A stretch of 64,000 nucleotides of DNA from Prescottella equi (GTDB lineage: Bacteria > Actinomycetota > Actinomycetes > Mycobacteriales > Mycobacteriaceae), in the NCBI RefSeq assembly GCF_020171745.1, contig NZ_JAIVAH010000013.1, positions 453,491 through 517,490 of the forward strand. The letters run 5' to 3'. The first letter of the stretch is position 1. The number at the start of each line of letters is the position of its first letter. Of this stretch, positions 51,341-60,335 are shown in pieces. The notes under the pieces are model-generated. The model ran no database searches, was not told where the DNA came from, and saw nothing but the letters and a program-made list of their open reading frames with translations. Position numbers and translations under genes: made by a program.

Positions 51341-52633
51341 ATGAGCGGCGGTCGAAGTGGCGACGGACGGCGGAAGGTCGCGGTGGTCGGCTCCGGGGTG
51401 GCGGGGCTGACGGCGTCGTGGGTGCTGGCGAAGAGCGCCGACGTGACGCTGTACGAGGCCGACGCCAGGCTCGGTGGCCACGCCGACACCCACCGCGTGG
51501 TGTCGCCGTCGGGTGAGGCGCTCGCGGTCGACACCGGCTTCATCGTCCACAACGACCGCACCTACCCGACGCTGCTGCGCCTGTTCGCCGAACTCGAAGT
51601 GCCGACACAGGAATCGGACATGAGCATGTCGATCCGGTGCGACGGCTGCGGGCTCGAGTACGCGGGCGGACAGGGGCTGAGGGGCCTCGTACCCACGGTC
51701 GGCGCGGTGCTGCGCGCCGAATACGTGCGAATGCTGCTCGAGGTCAGGCGCTTCCACCGCGCCGCGCGGGAGCTGCTCGCGACCGACGAGGATTCCGACG
51801 ACCGGACCCTCGGCGATTTCCTCGCCGACGGCCGATTCTCGCCGTACTTCACCGCGCACTTCATGACACCGCTGGTCTCCGCGGTGTGGTCGTGCGATCC
51901 GGCCACCGCGCTGCGCTACCCCGTGCGCTACCTGTTCACCTTCCTCGAGCATCACGGAATGCTCAGTGTCGGCGGCTCGCCCACGTGGCGGACCGTCCGG
52001 GGCGGCAGTGGCGAGTACGTGCGCCGGGTGGCCGACACCGTCGGCGAGGTGCGGGCGGCGACGCCGGTGCGCGCGATCCACCGCCACGCCGACGGGGTCG
52101 AGATCCGCGACGCCGCCGACGAACTGCGCCGCTTCGACGGCGTCGTGATCGCGACGCATCCCCAGCAGGCGCTGAAGATCCTCGCGGCGCCGACACCGCT
52201 GCAGCACGAGGTCCTCGGCGCGATGCCGTACTCGGTCAACCACACCCAGTTGCACACCGACGAATCGGTGCTGCCGCGGTCGGCGCGGGCGCGGGCGTCG
52301 TGGAACTACCGCATACCATTCTGCGCCGCGCGGCCCGAGCAGGTACTCGTCAGCTACGACATGACGCGGCTGCAACGCCTGCCGGACACCGGGGAGCGCT
52401 ACGTCGTGACGTTGGGCGACGGCGACATCGTCGACCCGGGCCGGGTGATCGACACGATGGTCTACGAGCACCCGCAGTACACCCCGGCCTCGCTCGCCGC
52501 GCAGCGCCGGCTGCCGGAGCTGAGCGACGATGTCGTCGCGTTCGCGGGGGCGTACCACGGCTGGGGATTCCACGAGGACGGCGCGCTGTCGGGTCTGCGC
52601 GCCGCACAGCGACTGGGAGGGCAGTGGACATGA
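51341..52633 (+). CDS. FAD-dependent amine-oxidase-like protein of the branched/cyclopropane lipid operon
   Basis: 430 residues. Rossmann KVAVVGSGVAGLTASWVLAKS at 12-32, ADARLGGHADTH after it, and HFMTPLVSAVWSCDP and HPQYTPASLAAQRRLP later. Matches the NAD(P)/FAD-binding protein that precedes DUF1365 and CFA-type genes in many bacteria (Rv0449c position). It may reduce a methylene intermediate or desaturate/oxidise the acyl chain. ATG follows GAGGAGGGG. Stop overlaps DUF1365 as ATGA. Confidence 0.9.
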   Translation: MSGGRSGDGRRKVAVVGSGVAGLTASWVLAKSADVTLYEADARLGGHADTHRVVSPSGEALAVDTGFIVHNDRTYPTLLRLFAELEVPTQESDMSMSIRCDGCGLEYAGGQGLRGLVPTVGAVLRAEYVRMLLEVRRFHRAARELLATDEDSDDRTLGDFLADGRFSPYFTAHFMTPLVSAVWSCDPATALRYPVRYLFTFLEHHGMLSVGGSPTWRTVRGGSGEYVRRVADTVGEVRAATPVRAIHRHADGVEIRDAADELRRFDGVVIATHPQQALKILAAPTPLQHEVLGAMPYSVNHTQLHTDESVLPRSARARASWNYRIPFCAARPEQVLVSYDMTRLQRLPDTGERYVVTLGDGDIVDPGRVIDTMVYEHPQYTPASLAAQRRLPELSDDVVAFAGAYHGWGFHEDGALSGLRAAQRLGGQWT

Positions 52634-53373
52634 CCGCGCCGCCGTTGCCGTCGACTCCGGCGATCTACCGGACGACGATCAGCCACGTGCGAACCGCGCC
52701 GCTGCGCAACGCCTTCCGCTACCGCAGCTACAGCTGGCTCGTCGACGTCGACCACCTGCCCAGGCTGCCGCGACTCCTCGCCCCGCTCGCCGGATTCGCC
52801 TCCGCCGACCACCTCGGTGACCTGTCGCGGAGTCTGCGGCAGAACGTCGACGCGTTCCTCGCGGCGCACGGCATCGACCTCGAGTGCGGGAAGGTGCTGC
52901 TGCTCACCAACGCCCGGGTGTTCGGCTACGTGTTCAATCCGCTCAGCGTGTTCTGGTGCCACGACGGCGACGGCCGCCCGGTGTGCGTGATCGCCGAGGT
53001 GCACAACACGTACGGCGAGCGGCACTGCTACCTGCTGCGCCCCGACGAGCGCGGCAACGCGCGGGCGGCCAAGGAGTTCTACGTCTCGCCGTTCAACGAC
53101 GTCGACGGCGAGTACCGCATGCGCCTGCCCACACCGGGTGCCGCGCTGCGGATCGGGATCTCGCTCGAGCGTCCCGGACAGCCGCCGTTCGTGGCGACCG
53201 TGGTGGGCGAGCGCCGAGATGCGACGGCGCGGGAGGTGCTGCGCGCAGCGCTCACGGTCCCGATCGCGCCGCTGCGCGTGGCCGTGCAGATCCGGTGGCA
53301 GGGGATTCGACTGTGGGCCAGAGGCTTACCCGTCCGGCCGCGGCCGGCGCATCGACGACAGGAGGCAGTGTGA
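52630..53373 (+). CDS. DUF1365 family protein
   Basis: 247 residues. IYRTTISHVRTAPLRNAFRYRSYSWLVDVDHLP, LLTNARVFGYVFNPLSVFWCHD, VIAEVHNTYGERHCYLL and KEFYVSPFNDVDGEYRM are the DUF1365 signature. Always next to CFA-type methyltransferases; molecular function unknown, perhaps presenting the lipid substrate. ATG 52630 follows GGAGGG; both ends overlap neighbours by 1-4 nt. Confidence 0.9.
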   Translation: MTAPPLPSTPAIYRTTISHVRTAPLRNAFRYRSYSWLVDVDHLPRLPRLLAPLAGFASADHLGDLSRSLRQNVDAFLAAHGIDLECGKVLLLTNARVFGYVFNPLSVFWCHDGDGRPVCVIAEVHNTYGERHCYLLRPDERGNARAAKEFYVSPFNDVDGEYRMRLPTPGAALRIGISLERPGQPPFVATVVGERRDATAREVLRAALTVPIAPLRVAVQIRWQGIRLWARGLPVRPRPAHRRQEAV

Positions 53374-54650
53374 TGACCGCGACCGTGATCCCGACCCGGC
53401 GGCCCGTCGACCGGTGCTCGTGGGGAGACCTGCACCGCGCGCCGACCGGGATGCGTGCCCGCGTCGCCGGACGCGTGGCCGACGGCCTGTTCCGGCACGC
53501 GGTCTCGCGACTGCCGGTACGGGTGCAGTTCCCGGACGGCACCGTGCTGGGCGATCCGTCGGCGACCGATCCGCCGGTGATGGTGGTGCACCGCCCGGAC
53601 GACTTCGCGGCGCGGGTGGGGGAGAGCGGGCTGATCGGCTTCGGCGAGTCGTACATGGCCGGGGACTGGTCGGCGCCCGATCTCACCGCGGTCCTCGAGG
53701 TGTTCGCCGCGCGGGCGGCGACGCTGATTCCCCGTCCGCTGCAACGACTGCGCGGCATGGTGATCCCGAAGCCGCCGGGCAGCGAGAAGGGCACCACCCG
53801 CAACACCCGGGCGAACATCTCCCGCCACTACGACCTGTCCAACGAGCTGTTCGCGCTGTTCCTCGACGACACCCTCACGTACTCGAGCGCGCTGTTCGGC
53901 GACGACGTCGAGGAACCCGTATGGGACGACCTGGCCTCGGCGCAGCACCGCAAGATCGACCGCCTGCTCGACGGCGCGGGCGTCGGGGAGGGCAGCCGGG
54001 TCCTCGAGATCGGCACGGGCTGGGGCGAACTCGCGATCCGGGCCGCCGCGCGCGGTGCGACGGTGCGGTCGGTGACGCTGTCCACCGAGCAGCAGGACCT
54101 GGCCTGCAAGCGGATCGCGGAGGCCGGGTACGCCGACCGGGTGCAGGTCGACCTACTCGATTACCGGCAGGTCGACGGCCGGTACGACGCGGTGGTGTCT
54201 GTGGAGATGATCGAGGCGGTGGGACACCAGTTCTGGGGTACCTACTTCCGGACCCTGGATCGGCTGGTGGCGCCGGGTGGCCGGGTCGCGATCCAGGCGA
54301 TCACGATGCCGCACGACCGGATGCTCGCCACTCGCAACACCTATACGTGGGTGCACAAGTACATCTTCCCCGGCGGGTTCCTGCCGTCGGTGCGGGCGAT
54401 CGAGGAGATCACCGAGCGGCAGACGAGTCTGCGGGTGCGGCAACGGTTGTCGATGGGCGACCACTACGCGCGGACACTGCGGCTGTGGGACGAGCGGTTC
54501 GCGGCGCAGGCGGACGGCGTCACCGAGCTCGGCTTCGACGACGTCTTCCGCCGCATGTGGCACTTCTACCTCTGCTACTCGGAGGCCGGTTTCCGGTCCG
54601 GCTACCTCGACGTCCAGCAGTTCGTCCTCGACCGTAGGGAGGCCCGATGA
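53373..54650 (+). CDS. cyclopropane-fatty-acyl-phospholipid synthase family methyltransferase, first copy
   Basis: 425 residues. N-terminal domain (VRVQFPDGTVLGDPS, FGESYMAGDWSAPDL), substrate helix ISRHYDLSNELFALFLDDTLTYSSALF, SAM motif RVLEIGTGWGELAIRAA near 210, and VSVEMIEAVGHQFW. Resembles UfaA1-type enzymes, linked to tuberculostearic acid formation, and E. coli Cfa. It methylates an unsaturated phospholipid acyl chain using SAM. ATG 53373 follows AGGAGG and touches the DUF1365 stop. Whether the product is a cyclopropane or a 10-methyl branch cannot be read from sequence. Confidence 0.92.
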   Translation: MTATVIPTRRPVDRCSWGDLHRAPTGMRARVAGRVADGLFRHAVSRLPVRVQFPDGTVLGDPSATDPPVMVVHRPDDFAARVGESGLIGFGESYMAGDWSAPDLTAVLEVFAARAATLIPRPLQRLRGMVIPKPPGSEKGTTRNTRANISRHYDLSNELFALFLDDTLTYSSALFGDDVEEPVWDDLASAQHRKIDRLLDGAGVGEGSRVLEIGTGWGELAIRAAARGATVRSVTLSTEQQDLACKRIAEAGYADRVQVDLLDYRQVDGRYDAVVSVEMIEAVGHQFWGTYFRTLDRLVAPGGRVAIQAITMPHDRMLATRNTYTWVHKYIFPGGFLPSVRAIEEITERQTSLRVRQRLSMGDHYARTLRLWDERFAAQADGVTELGFDDVFRRMWHFYLCYSEAGFRSGYLDVQQFVLDRREAR

Positions 54651-55942
54651 CCACGGCCCCGACGCGCACGCACACCGGCATCGCGCACGACATCGCCGCA
54701 GTCCTCGCACCGCTCGTGGGCGGTGACCTGCCGGTGCGACTCACCGCGTGGGACGGCAGCACCGCCGGTCCGCAGGACGCACCGCCCGTGGTGCTGTACA
54801 GCCCGAACGCGTTACGGCGCATGCTGTGGCACCCCGGCGAACTCGGCGCCGCGCAGGCGTACGTGACGGGGGACCTGGACGTCCTCGGCGACCTCGACGG
54901 CGCCCTCACCCACGTGTGGGAGGTTGCGCGGGAACGCGGACTGCACGGCGTCCGCGTCACCCCGGCGCTGCTCGCCCGGGCCGCGCACCTGGCGCGTCGG
55001 GCCGGCGTGTTCGGGGCGCCGCCGTCGCCGCCCGCGTCGCAGGCCCGGGTGCGCGGCCGCCTGCATTCGAAGGTCCGCGACCGCGCCGCCATCCGTCACC
55101 ACTACGACCTGTCCAACGAGTTCTACGGACTGATCCTCGACCCGCACATGGCGTATTCGTGCGCGTACTGGAGGTCGGACGATCCCGGCTACACCCTCGC
55201 GGACGCGCAACGCGACAAGCTGGACCTGGTGTGCCGCAAGCTCGGACTGGACCGGCATCCCGGACAGCGCCTGCTCGACGTCGGCTGCGGGTGGGGTTCG
55301 CTGAGCCTGCACGCCGCCGCCGAGTACGGCGCCCACGTCGTCGGGGTGACGCTGTCCGGCGAACAGAAGCGGTTCGTCGACGAGCGGATCGCCGAGCGTG
55401 GTCTCGGCGACCGCGTCGAGATCCGCGTGCAGGACTACCGCGACGTGCCGGATCGGGCGTTCGACGCCGTCGCCTCGCTCGAGATGGGTGAGCACGTGGG
55501 CAGGCGCAACTACCCGGTGTACGCGCGGGCGTTGCGCGACAACGTCGTCCCCGGCGGACGGGTCCTGGTGCAGCAGATGTCGCGCACCGGTCGGCACCCC
55601 GGGGGCGGCCCGTTCATCGAATCCTTCATCGCGCCGGACATGTTCATGCGCCCGGTCGGCGAGACCGTCGCGCTGTTGGAGGACTCCGGCCTCGAGGTCC
55701 GGGACGTGCACGCGCTGCGGGAGCACTACGTCCGCACCGTCGCCGCCTGGTACCGGACGTTCGAGTCCCGCTGGGACGACGCGGTCGCGATGGTCGGCGA
55801 GGAGGTGGCCCGGGTGTGGCGGCTGTACCTCGTCGGCGGCGGAATGGCGTTCCGGGACGGGCGGATGGGCGTCGACCAGATCCTCGCGGTCCGGCCCGGG
55901 GGAACGGACCTGCCCGATCGGATGGAATGGACGGCGCGATGA
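54647..55942 (+). CDS. cyclopropane-fatty-acyl-phospholipid synthase family methyltransferase, second copy
   Basis: 431 residues, only distantly like the upstream copy. Substrate helix IRHHYDLSNEFYGLILDPHMAYSCAYW, SAM motif RLLDVGCGWGSLSLHAA, VGVTLSGEQKRFVDERIAERGL and ASLEMGEHVGRRNYP. The N-terminal 110 residues (LLARAAHLARRAGVFGAPPSPP) diverge. Tandem CFA enzymes in one operon suggest two substrates or consecutive modifications. Overlaps both neighbours by 4 nt. Confidence 0.92.
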   Translation: MTTAPTRTHTGIAHDIAAVLAPLVGGDLPVRLTAWDGSTAGPQDAPPVVLYSPNALRRMLWHPGELGAAQAYVTGDLDVLGDLDGALTHVWEVARERGLHGVRVTPALLARAAHLARRAGVFGAPPSPPASQARVRGRLHSKVRDRAAIRHHYDLSNEFYGLILDPHMAYSCAYWRSDDPGYTLADAQRDKLDLVCRKLGLDRHPGQRLLDVGCGWGSLSLHAAAEYGAHVVGVTLSGEQKRFVDERIAERGLGDRVEIRVQDYRDVPDRAFDAVASLEMGEHVGRRNYPVYARALRDNVVPGGRVLVQQMSRTGRHPGGGPFIESFIAPDMFMRPVGETVALLEDSGLEVRDVHALREHYVRTVAAWYRTFESRWDDAVAMVGEEVARVWRLYLVGGGMAFRDGRMGVDQILAVRPGGTDLPDRMEWTAR

Positions 55943-56730
55943 ACGGTTTCGACTGGGGCGGTTTCGCGCTCGTCACGATCACCAGCCTGGTCGCCGCGGC
56001 GATCCTCATGGTCGTGACGGCGGCGTTCGGCTTCGCGCGGGGCCGGCACAACGTGGTCGACGTGTCGTGGGGTGCCGGCTTCGTCGTCATCGCGCTCGTC
56101 GCGGCCGCGTTCGGTGACGGCGACGCGTGGCGGCGCTGGCTGCTCGCCGCACTGGTCGCGGTGTGGGGGTTGCGCCTGGCGTCGCACATGGCGCGGCGCA
56201 CCAGCGGCAAGGGCGAGGATCCCCGCTACGAGAAGCTGCTCGACGACGCCGGCGGCAACCGAACCCTGACCGCGATCCGCAAGATCTACTTCACGCAGGG
56301 CGTCGCGCTGTGGTTCGTCTCACTGCCCGTCCAGGTCGCCGCCGTCACGCACGGAGGTGTCGGGGTGTTCACCGTCCTGGGTGTCGCGGTGTGGTTGGTG
56401 GGCTTCGTGTTCGAGTCGGTGGGCGACGCCCAGATGTCGGCGTTCAAGGCTGATCCCGCCAACCGCGGCACCGTCATGGACCGCGGACTCTGGGGCTGGA
56501 CCCGGCACCCCAACTACTTCGGCGACGCGTGCGTGTGGTGGGGCATCTTCCTGATCGCCGCGCAGACGTGGCCGGGAGTCCTCACGATCCTCTCCCCGCT
56601 CGCGATGACGTACTTCCTCGTCTACGCCACCGGCGCTCGCCTGCTCGAGCAGCACATGGCGCAGCGCCCCGGCTACCGCGACTACCAGCAGCGCACCGCC
56701 TATTTCGTGCCGAGGCCGCCGCGAACCTGA
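55939..56730 (+). CDS. DUF1295 (steroid 5-alpha-reductase-like) membrane protein
   Basis: 263 residues, six to seven TMs (FALVTITSLVAAAILMVVTAAFG, WLLAALVAVWGLRLA, LTILSPLAMTYFLVYATG). C-terminal GLWGWTRHPNYFGDACVWWGIFL is the DUF1295/ICMT-type cofactor motif. Last gene of the lipid operon (Rv0446c position); the fold suggests NADPH-linked reduction. Its final 31 nt overlap the convergent GNAT gene. Confidence 0.9.
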   Translation: MNGFDWGGFALVTITSLVAAAILMVVTAAFGFARGRHNVVDVSWGAGFVVIALVAAAFGDGDAWRRWLLAALVAVWGLRLASHMARRTSGKGEDPRYEKLLDDAGGNRTLTAIRKIYFTQGVALWFVSLPVQVAAVTHGGVGVFTVLGVAVWLVGFVFESVGDAQMSAFKADPANRGTVMDRGLWGWTRHPNYFGDACVWWGIFLIAAQTWPGVLTILSPLAMTYFLVYATGARLLEQHMAQRPGYRDYQQRTAYFVPRPPRT

Positions 56731-57242
56731 CCGCTCATCGCCCGCTGCATGAGGATGGTGTCGACCGGCGTCTCGTGCTTGAAACCGACACCGGACAACC
56801 GGCCCGCGACCACGAATCCGCGGCTGCGGTGCAGATGCAGCGAGCTCGATTCGGGCGCATCGGTTTCCGACGTCAGGACGGCGATCACCTCACGGATCCC
56901 GCGGCGGGCGCACTCGTCCAGGGTGTGGTCGAGCAGCGTGCCGCCGAGGCGTCGTCCGGTGGCCCACGGCGCCAGGTAGATCGACTCCTCGACGCAGTAC
57001 CGGTACGCCGAACGTGTCTTCCACGGCGCGCAGTACGAGTAGCCGGCGACGCGTCCGTCCACCTCGGCGACGAGGAACGGCAGGCCGCGTTCGGCGAGCG
57101 TCCAGTACTTGCTGCTCCATGCGCTGCGGTCGGGCGGTGTCTCGTCGAGCGTGACGGTGGTGGTGGCGACGTAGTGGCTGTAGATCGACGCGATGTCGGC
57201 CAGGTCGGCGGGCCAGGCCGGACGCACTGCGTTCTCCGACAC
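56700..57242 (-). CDS. GNAT-family N-acetyltransferase (Pat/Bar-like)
   Basis: 180 residues. YCVEESIYLAPWATGRRLGGTLLDHTLDECARRGIREVIAVLTSETDAPESSSLHLHRSRGF shows GNAT motif A (APWATGRRLGGTLL) and motif B, in the arrangement of phosphinothricin-type acetyltransferases. Substrate unknown; small amino-containing toxins or methionine analogues are typical. GTG 57242 has GGAGG 5 nt upstream; TTG 57254 is not needed. Divergent from the XRE-cupin regulator across a shared 52-nt promoter. Confidence 0.88.
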   Translation of the reverse strand: MSENAVRPAWPADLADIASIYSHYVATTTVTLDETPPDRSAWSSKYWTLAERGLPFLVAEVDGRVAGYSYCAPWKTRSAYRYCVEESIYLAPWATGRRLGGTLLDHTLDECARRGIREVIAVLTSETDAPESSSLHLHRSRGFVVAGRLSGVGFKHETPVDTILMQRAMSGQVRGGLGTK

Positions 57243-57258
57243 GACTGCCTCCAAATTC

Positions 57259-57292
57259 TCCTATAGAGGTGATTTTGAAACTACTATAGAGC
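57259..57292. promoter_or_regulatory. shared promoter/operator with two CTATAG sites
   Basis: CTATAGAG occurs at 57261-57268 and 57284-57291, 23 nt apart. Each contains the 6-bp palindrome CTATAG and a -10-like TATAGA/TATAGG, one serving each divergent gene. This is a natural operator for the adjacent XRE regulator. Confidence 0.55.
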
Positions 57293-57294
57293 AC

Positions 57295-57894
57295 ATGGAT
57301 TTGGTGGCACTCGGTAGTCGGGTTCAACGCGCCCGCCGCGCGGCAGGCCTCACGCTGGCGGAAGCGGCGACGCAGACGGATGTGAGCGTGAGCATGATCT
57401 CGGCGATCGAGCGAGGCGACAAGGCACCGACCGTCGTCGTTCTCGACCGCATCGCGCGCGGGCTGGGCGTCGACCTCGCCGCGCTGGTCACCGGCGACGA
57501 GCGGGAGCGCACCGTGGTGCGGCGTGCCGACGAGCACGACGTCGCACACGAGGAGGGCGGATGGGCGCGCACCGTCGTCACTCCCGTCGTGCCGGGCGTG
57601 AACTTCGAGTGGATGGACGTCACGTTGCCGGCCGGGTGCGACGCCGGCGAGTTCCCTGCCTACGCACCCAACTCGCACGAGTTCGTGCACGTTCTCGACG
57701 GGGAGTTGACGGTGGGGGTGGGGGAGCGGGAGTGGATGCTCGGCCCGGGGGACACCCTGTACTTCGAGGCGGACGCCACGCACCGGTTCGCCAATGTCGG
57801 ACAATCGCCGTGCCGCTACTTCGTGGCGGCGATGATCATGAGGGCGCGGACACCCGGTTCGCGCGGCCGATCCCGTGGGGCAGGTGGGCGATGA
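57295..57894 (+). CDS. XRE-family regulator with C-terminal cupin domain
   Basis: 199 residues. HTH_3 at about 6-60 (RVQRARRAAGLTLAEAATQTDVSVSMISAIERGDKAPTVVVLDRIARGLG) and a cupin (about 95-180) with NSHEFVHVLDGELTVGVGEREWMLGPGDTLYFEADATHRFAN. The cupin histidines and glutamate suggest a metal- or small-ligand-sensing pocket. Probably controls the divergent GNAT and its own operon with the two crcB genes. The stop overlaps crcB as ATGA. Confidence 0.88.
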   Translation: MDLVALGSRVQRARRAAGLTLAEAATQTDVSVSMISAIERGDKAPTVVVLDRIARGLGVDLAALVTGDERERTVVRRADEHDVAHEEGGWARTVVTPVVPGVNFEWMDVTLPAGCDAGEFPAYAPNSHEFVHVLDGELTVGVGEREWMLGPGDTLYFEADATHRFANVGQSPCRYFVAAMIMRARTPGSRGRSRGAGGR

Positions 57895-58253
57895 CCGAGG
57901 CGCGAACGTTGGTTGTCGTCGCCGCCGGCGGCGCACTCGGCGCCAGTGCCCGGTACCTGCTCGCGCACCAGTTCCCGGGCATCTGGACCGTGCTGGTGAT
58001 CAACATCGTCGGGTCGCTACTGCTCGGCATCCTCGCGGCCGTCCTCGGACCCGACCGGCTGTGGCGGCTGTTCCTCGGCGTCGGTGTACTCGGCGGCTTC
58101 ACCACGTTCTCGACGTTCGCGGTCGATGTCGTGGAGAACCCGGGGTCGGCAGTCGTCTACATCCTCGCGACGCTGCTGCCGGCGCTGCTGGCGGCCCGAC
58201 TCGGGATGCGGATCGGCGAGGCATGGCACACCCGACGGGGGACGGCGTCGTGA
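57891..58253 (+). CDS. crcB: fluoride channel CrcB/Fluc, subunit 1
   Basis: 120 residues, four TMs. [34 protein letters not shown] (Asn of the polar track), [18 protein letters not shown] (GGxTTFSTF motif with the Phe-box residues). Fluc channels work as antiparallel dimers exporting fluoride. Overlaps both the XRE gene and the second crcB by 4 nt. The crcB fluoride riboswitch was not seen upstream. Confidence 0.93.
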   Translation: MTEARTLVVVAAGGALGASARYLLAHQFPGIWTVLVINIVGSLLLGILAAVLGPDRLWRLFLGVGVLGGFTTFSTFAVDVVENPGSAVVYILATLLPALLAARLGMRIGEAWHTRRGTAS

Positions 58254-58594
58254 CGGTCTTGTGGGTCGCACTCGGCGGCGGCGTCGGCGCGGGGGTGCGT
58301 TACCTCGCCGGGCGGCACCTCGCGTCGTACGGCAGTTTCCCGGTGCCGACGTTCGTCGTGAACGTGGTCGGCTGCCTCATTCTGGGCCTGCTGTCCGGCG
58401 CCACGCTGCCGCCCGCCGTGTTCGCCCTGCTCGGCACCGGCTTCTGCGGTGGACTGACCACCTACTCGACGTTCGCCGTCGAGTCGGTCGGCCTCGCGCG
58501 CGTTCGGCAGTCCGTCACATCCGTCGTGTATGTCGCGGCGAGTGTCGCGATCGGTATCGGATTCGCGTGGTTGGGGTTTCGGATCACCGCTTGA
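58250..58594 (+). CDS. crcB: fluoride channel CrcB/Fluc, subunit 2
   Basis: 114 residues, four TMs. [34 protein letters not shown] and [18 protein letters not shown] (Tyr replaces one Phe). Paired crcB genes usually make a heterodimeric channel whose subunits face opposite ways. GTG start overlaps the preceding stop. Confidence 0.93.
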   Translation: MTVLWVALGGGVGAGVRYLAGRHLASYGSFPVPTFVVNVVGCLILGLLSGATLPPAVFALLGTGFCGGLTTYSTFAVESVGLARVRQSVTSVVYVAASVAIGIGFAWLGFRITA

Positions 58595-58662
58595 ACGCGC
58601 CGGTAGCCCCCGGTGCTGGCACGATGGAACCGAGTTTTCGGTACGAGATTTCGGAGGGGTCG

Positions 58663-60300
58663 ATGGTGCACGAACGAGCGGGACAGGTGGCGTTGCCGGA
58701 GGATCTGGAGGATCTGGCGCACCTGGTGTCCGCGTACTACACGCGCACTCCCGATCCGTCCGACCCGTTGCAGCAGGTGGTGTTCGGGACGTCCGGCCAC
58801 CGCGGCTCGAGCCTCGATTCGGCGTTCAACGAGGCCCACATCCTCGCGACGACGCAGGCGATCGTGGAGTACCGCGCGGCGCAGGGCATCACCGGGCCGC
58901 TGTTCCTCGGCCGCGACACCCACGCGCTGTCGGAGCCCGCGTGGGCCACCGCCCTCGAGGTCCTCGTTGCCAACAATGTTGTAGTGGTGATCGATTCGCG
59001 TGACCGCTACACGCCGACGCCGGCGGTGAGCCATGCGATCTTGCGGCACAACGCATCCGGTCCCGCGGCGCGGGCCGACGGCATCGTCGTCACGCCGTCG
59101 CACAACCCGCCGCGCGACGGCGGCTTCAAGTACAACCCGCCGCACGGCGGCCCGGCCGACAGCGACGCCACCACCGTGATCGCCGACCGCGCCAACGAAC
59201 TGCTCCGCGCCGGCCTGTCCGGGATCGCCCGGGTGCCGCTCGCGCGAGCCCTCGCGGAGGCCGGACGGTACGACTACCTGGCCGAGTACGTCGACGACCT
59301 GCCGAGCGTCCTCGACCTCGACGCGATCCGGGCGTCCGGTCTGCGTATCGGCGCCGATCCGCTCGGCGGCGCCGCCGTCGACTACTGGGCGGCCATCGCC
59401 GAGCGGCACCGCCTCGATCTCACCGTCGTCAACCCGCTCGTCGACGCCACGTGGCGGTTCATGACCCTCGACGGCGACGGCAAGATCCGGATGGACTGCT
59501 CGTCGCCGCACGCGATGGCCTCGCTCATCGCGGCCCGCGACCGGTTCGATCTGGCGACCGGCAACGACGCCGACGCCGACCGGCACGGCATCGTCACCCC
59601 CGACGGTGGCCTGATGAACCCCAATCACTACCTGGCGGTCGCGATCGACTACCTCTACACCTACCGCGCGGGGTGGTCGCCGACGACGAAGGTCGGCAAG
59701 ACACTGGTCAGCTCGTCGATGATCGACCGTGTCGCCGGCGGGCTCGGCCGGCCCGTGGTGGAGGTGCCGGTCGGATTCAAGTGGTTCGTGCCGGGACTGC
59801 TCGACGGCTCGCTCGGCTTCGGCGGCGAGGAGAGCGCGGGCGCGTCGTTCCTGCGGCACGACGGCACCGTGTGGACCACCGACAAGGACGGGATCCTCCT
59901 GGCGCTCCTGGCCGCCGAGATCACCGCCGTCACCGGGCAGAGCCCCTCGGCCCGGTACCGCGAACTCACCCGGCAGCACGGCGATCCCGCGTACGCCCGC
60001 ATCGACGCGCCCGCGACCCGCGAGCAGAAGGCGGTGCTGGCGAAGCTGTCGCCGGAACAGATCACCGCGACCGAGCTGGCCGGCGAACCGGTCACCGCGA
60101 CGCTCACCGCCGCGCCCGGCAACGGTGCGGCCATCGGCGGCCTCAAGGTCACCACCGAGAACGCGTGGTTCGCGGCGCGCCCGTCCGGCACCGAGGACGT
60201 GTACAAGATCTATGCCGAATCCTTCCGTGGCCCCGAACATCTCGCGCAGGTGCAGGCCGCCGCGCAGGACGTCGTTTCCCGCGCACTGGGACTGGGCTGA
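58663..60300 (+). CDS. pgm: alpha-D-glucose phosphate-specific phosphoglucomutase
   Basis: 545 residues. Phosphoserine loop [22 protein letters not shown] (Ser near 146), metal loop [12 protein letters not shown], sugar loop [12 protein letters not shown] and phosphate loop [17 protein letters not shown]. Interconverts glucose-1- and glucose-6-phosphate, feeding glycogen, trehalose and cell-wall sugar synthesis. ATG 58663 follows GGAGGGG; ATG 58624 is in frame but precedes that ribosome site. Confidence 0.95.
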   Translation: MVHERAGQVALPEDLEDLAHLVSAYYTRTPDPSDPLQQVVFGTSGHRGSSLDSAFNEAHILATTQAIVEYRAAQGITGPLFLGRDTHALSEPAWATALEVLVANNVVVVIDSRDRYTPTPAVSHAILRHNASGPAARADGIVVTPSHNPPRDGGFKYNPPHGGPADSDATTVIADRANELLRAGLSGIARVPLARALAEAGRYDYLAEYVDDLPSVLDLDAIRASGLRIGADPLGGAAVDYWAAIAERHRLDLTVVNPLVDATWRFMTLDGDGKIRMDCSSPHAMASLIAARDRFDLATGNDADADRHGIVTPDGGLMNPNHYLAVAIDYLYTYRAGWSPTTKVGKTLVSSSMIDRVAGGLGRPVVEVPVGFKWFVPGLLDGSLGFGGEESAGASFLRHDGTVWTTDKDGILLALLAAEITAVTGQSPSARYRELTRQHGDPAYARIDAPATREQKAVLAKLSPEQITATELAGEPVTATLTAAPGNGAAIGGLKVTTENAWFAARPSGTEDVYKIYAESFRGPEHLAQVQAAAQDVVSRALGLG

Positions 60301-60321
60301 ACGGCCGTTCACCGACGCCGA

Positions 60322-60327
60322 TAGATT
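60322..60327 (+). promoter_or_regulatory. -10 hexamer of a leaderless promoter (MFS gene)
   Basis: TAGATT ends 8 nt before ATG 60336. Confidence 0.5.
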
Positions 60328-60335
60328 CATCGGCA

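Noticed and set aside
57243..57294. possible crcB fluoride riboswitch
   Set aside because: The interval is only 52 nt and is occupied by divergent promoters; no fluoride aptamer motif is visible.
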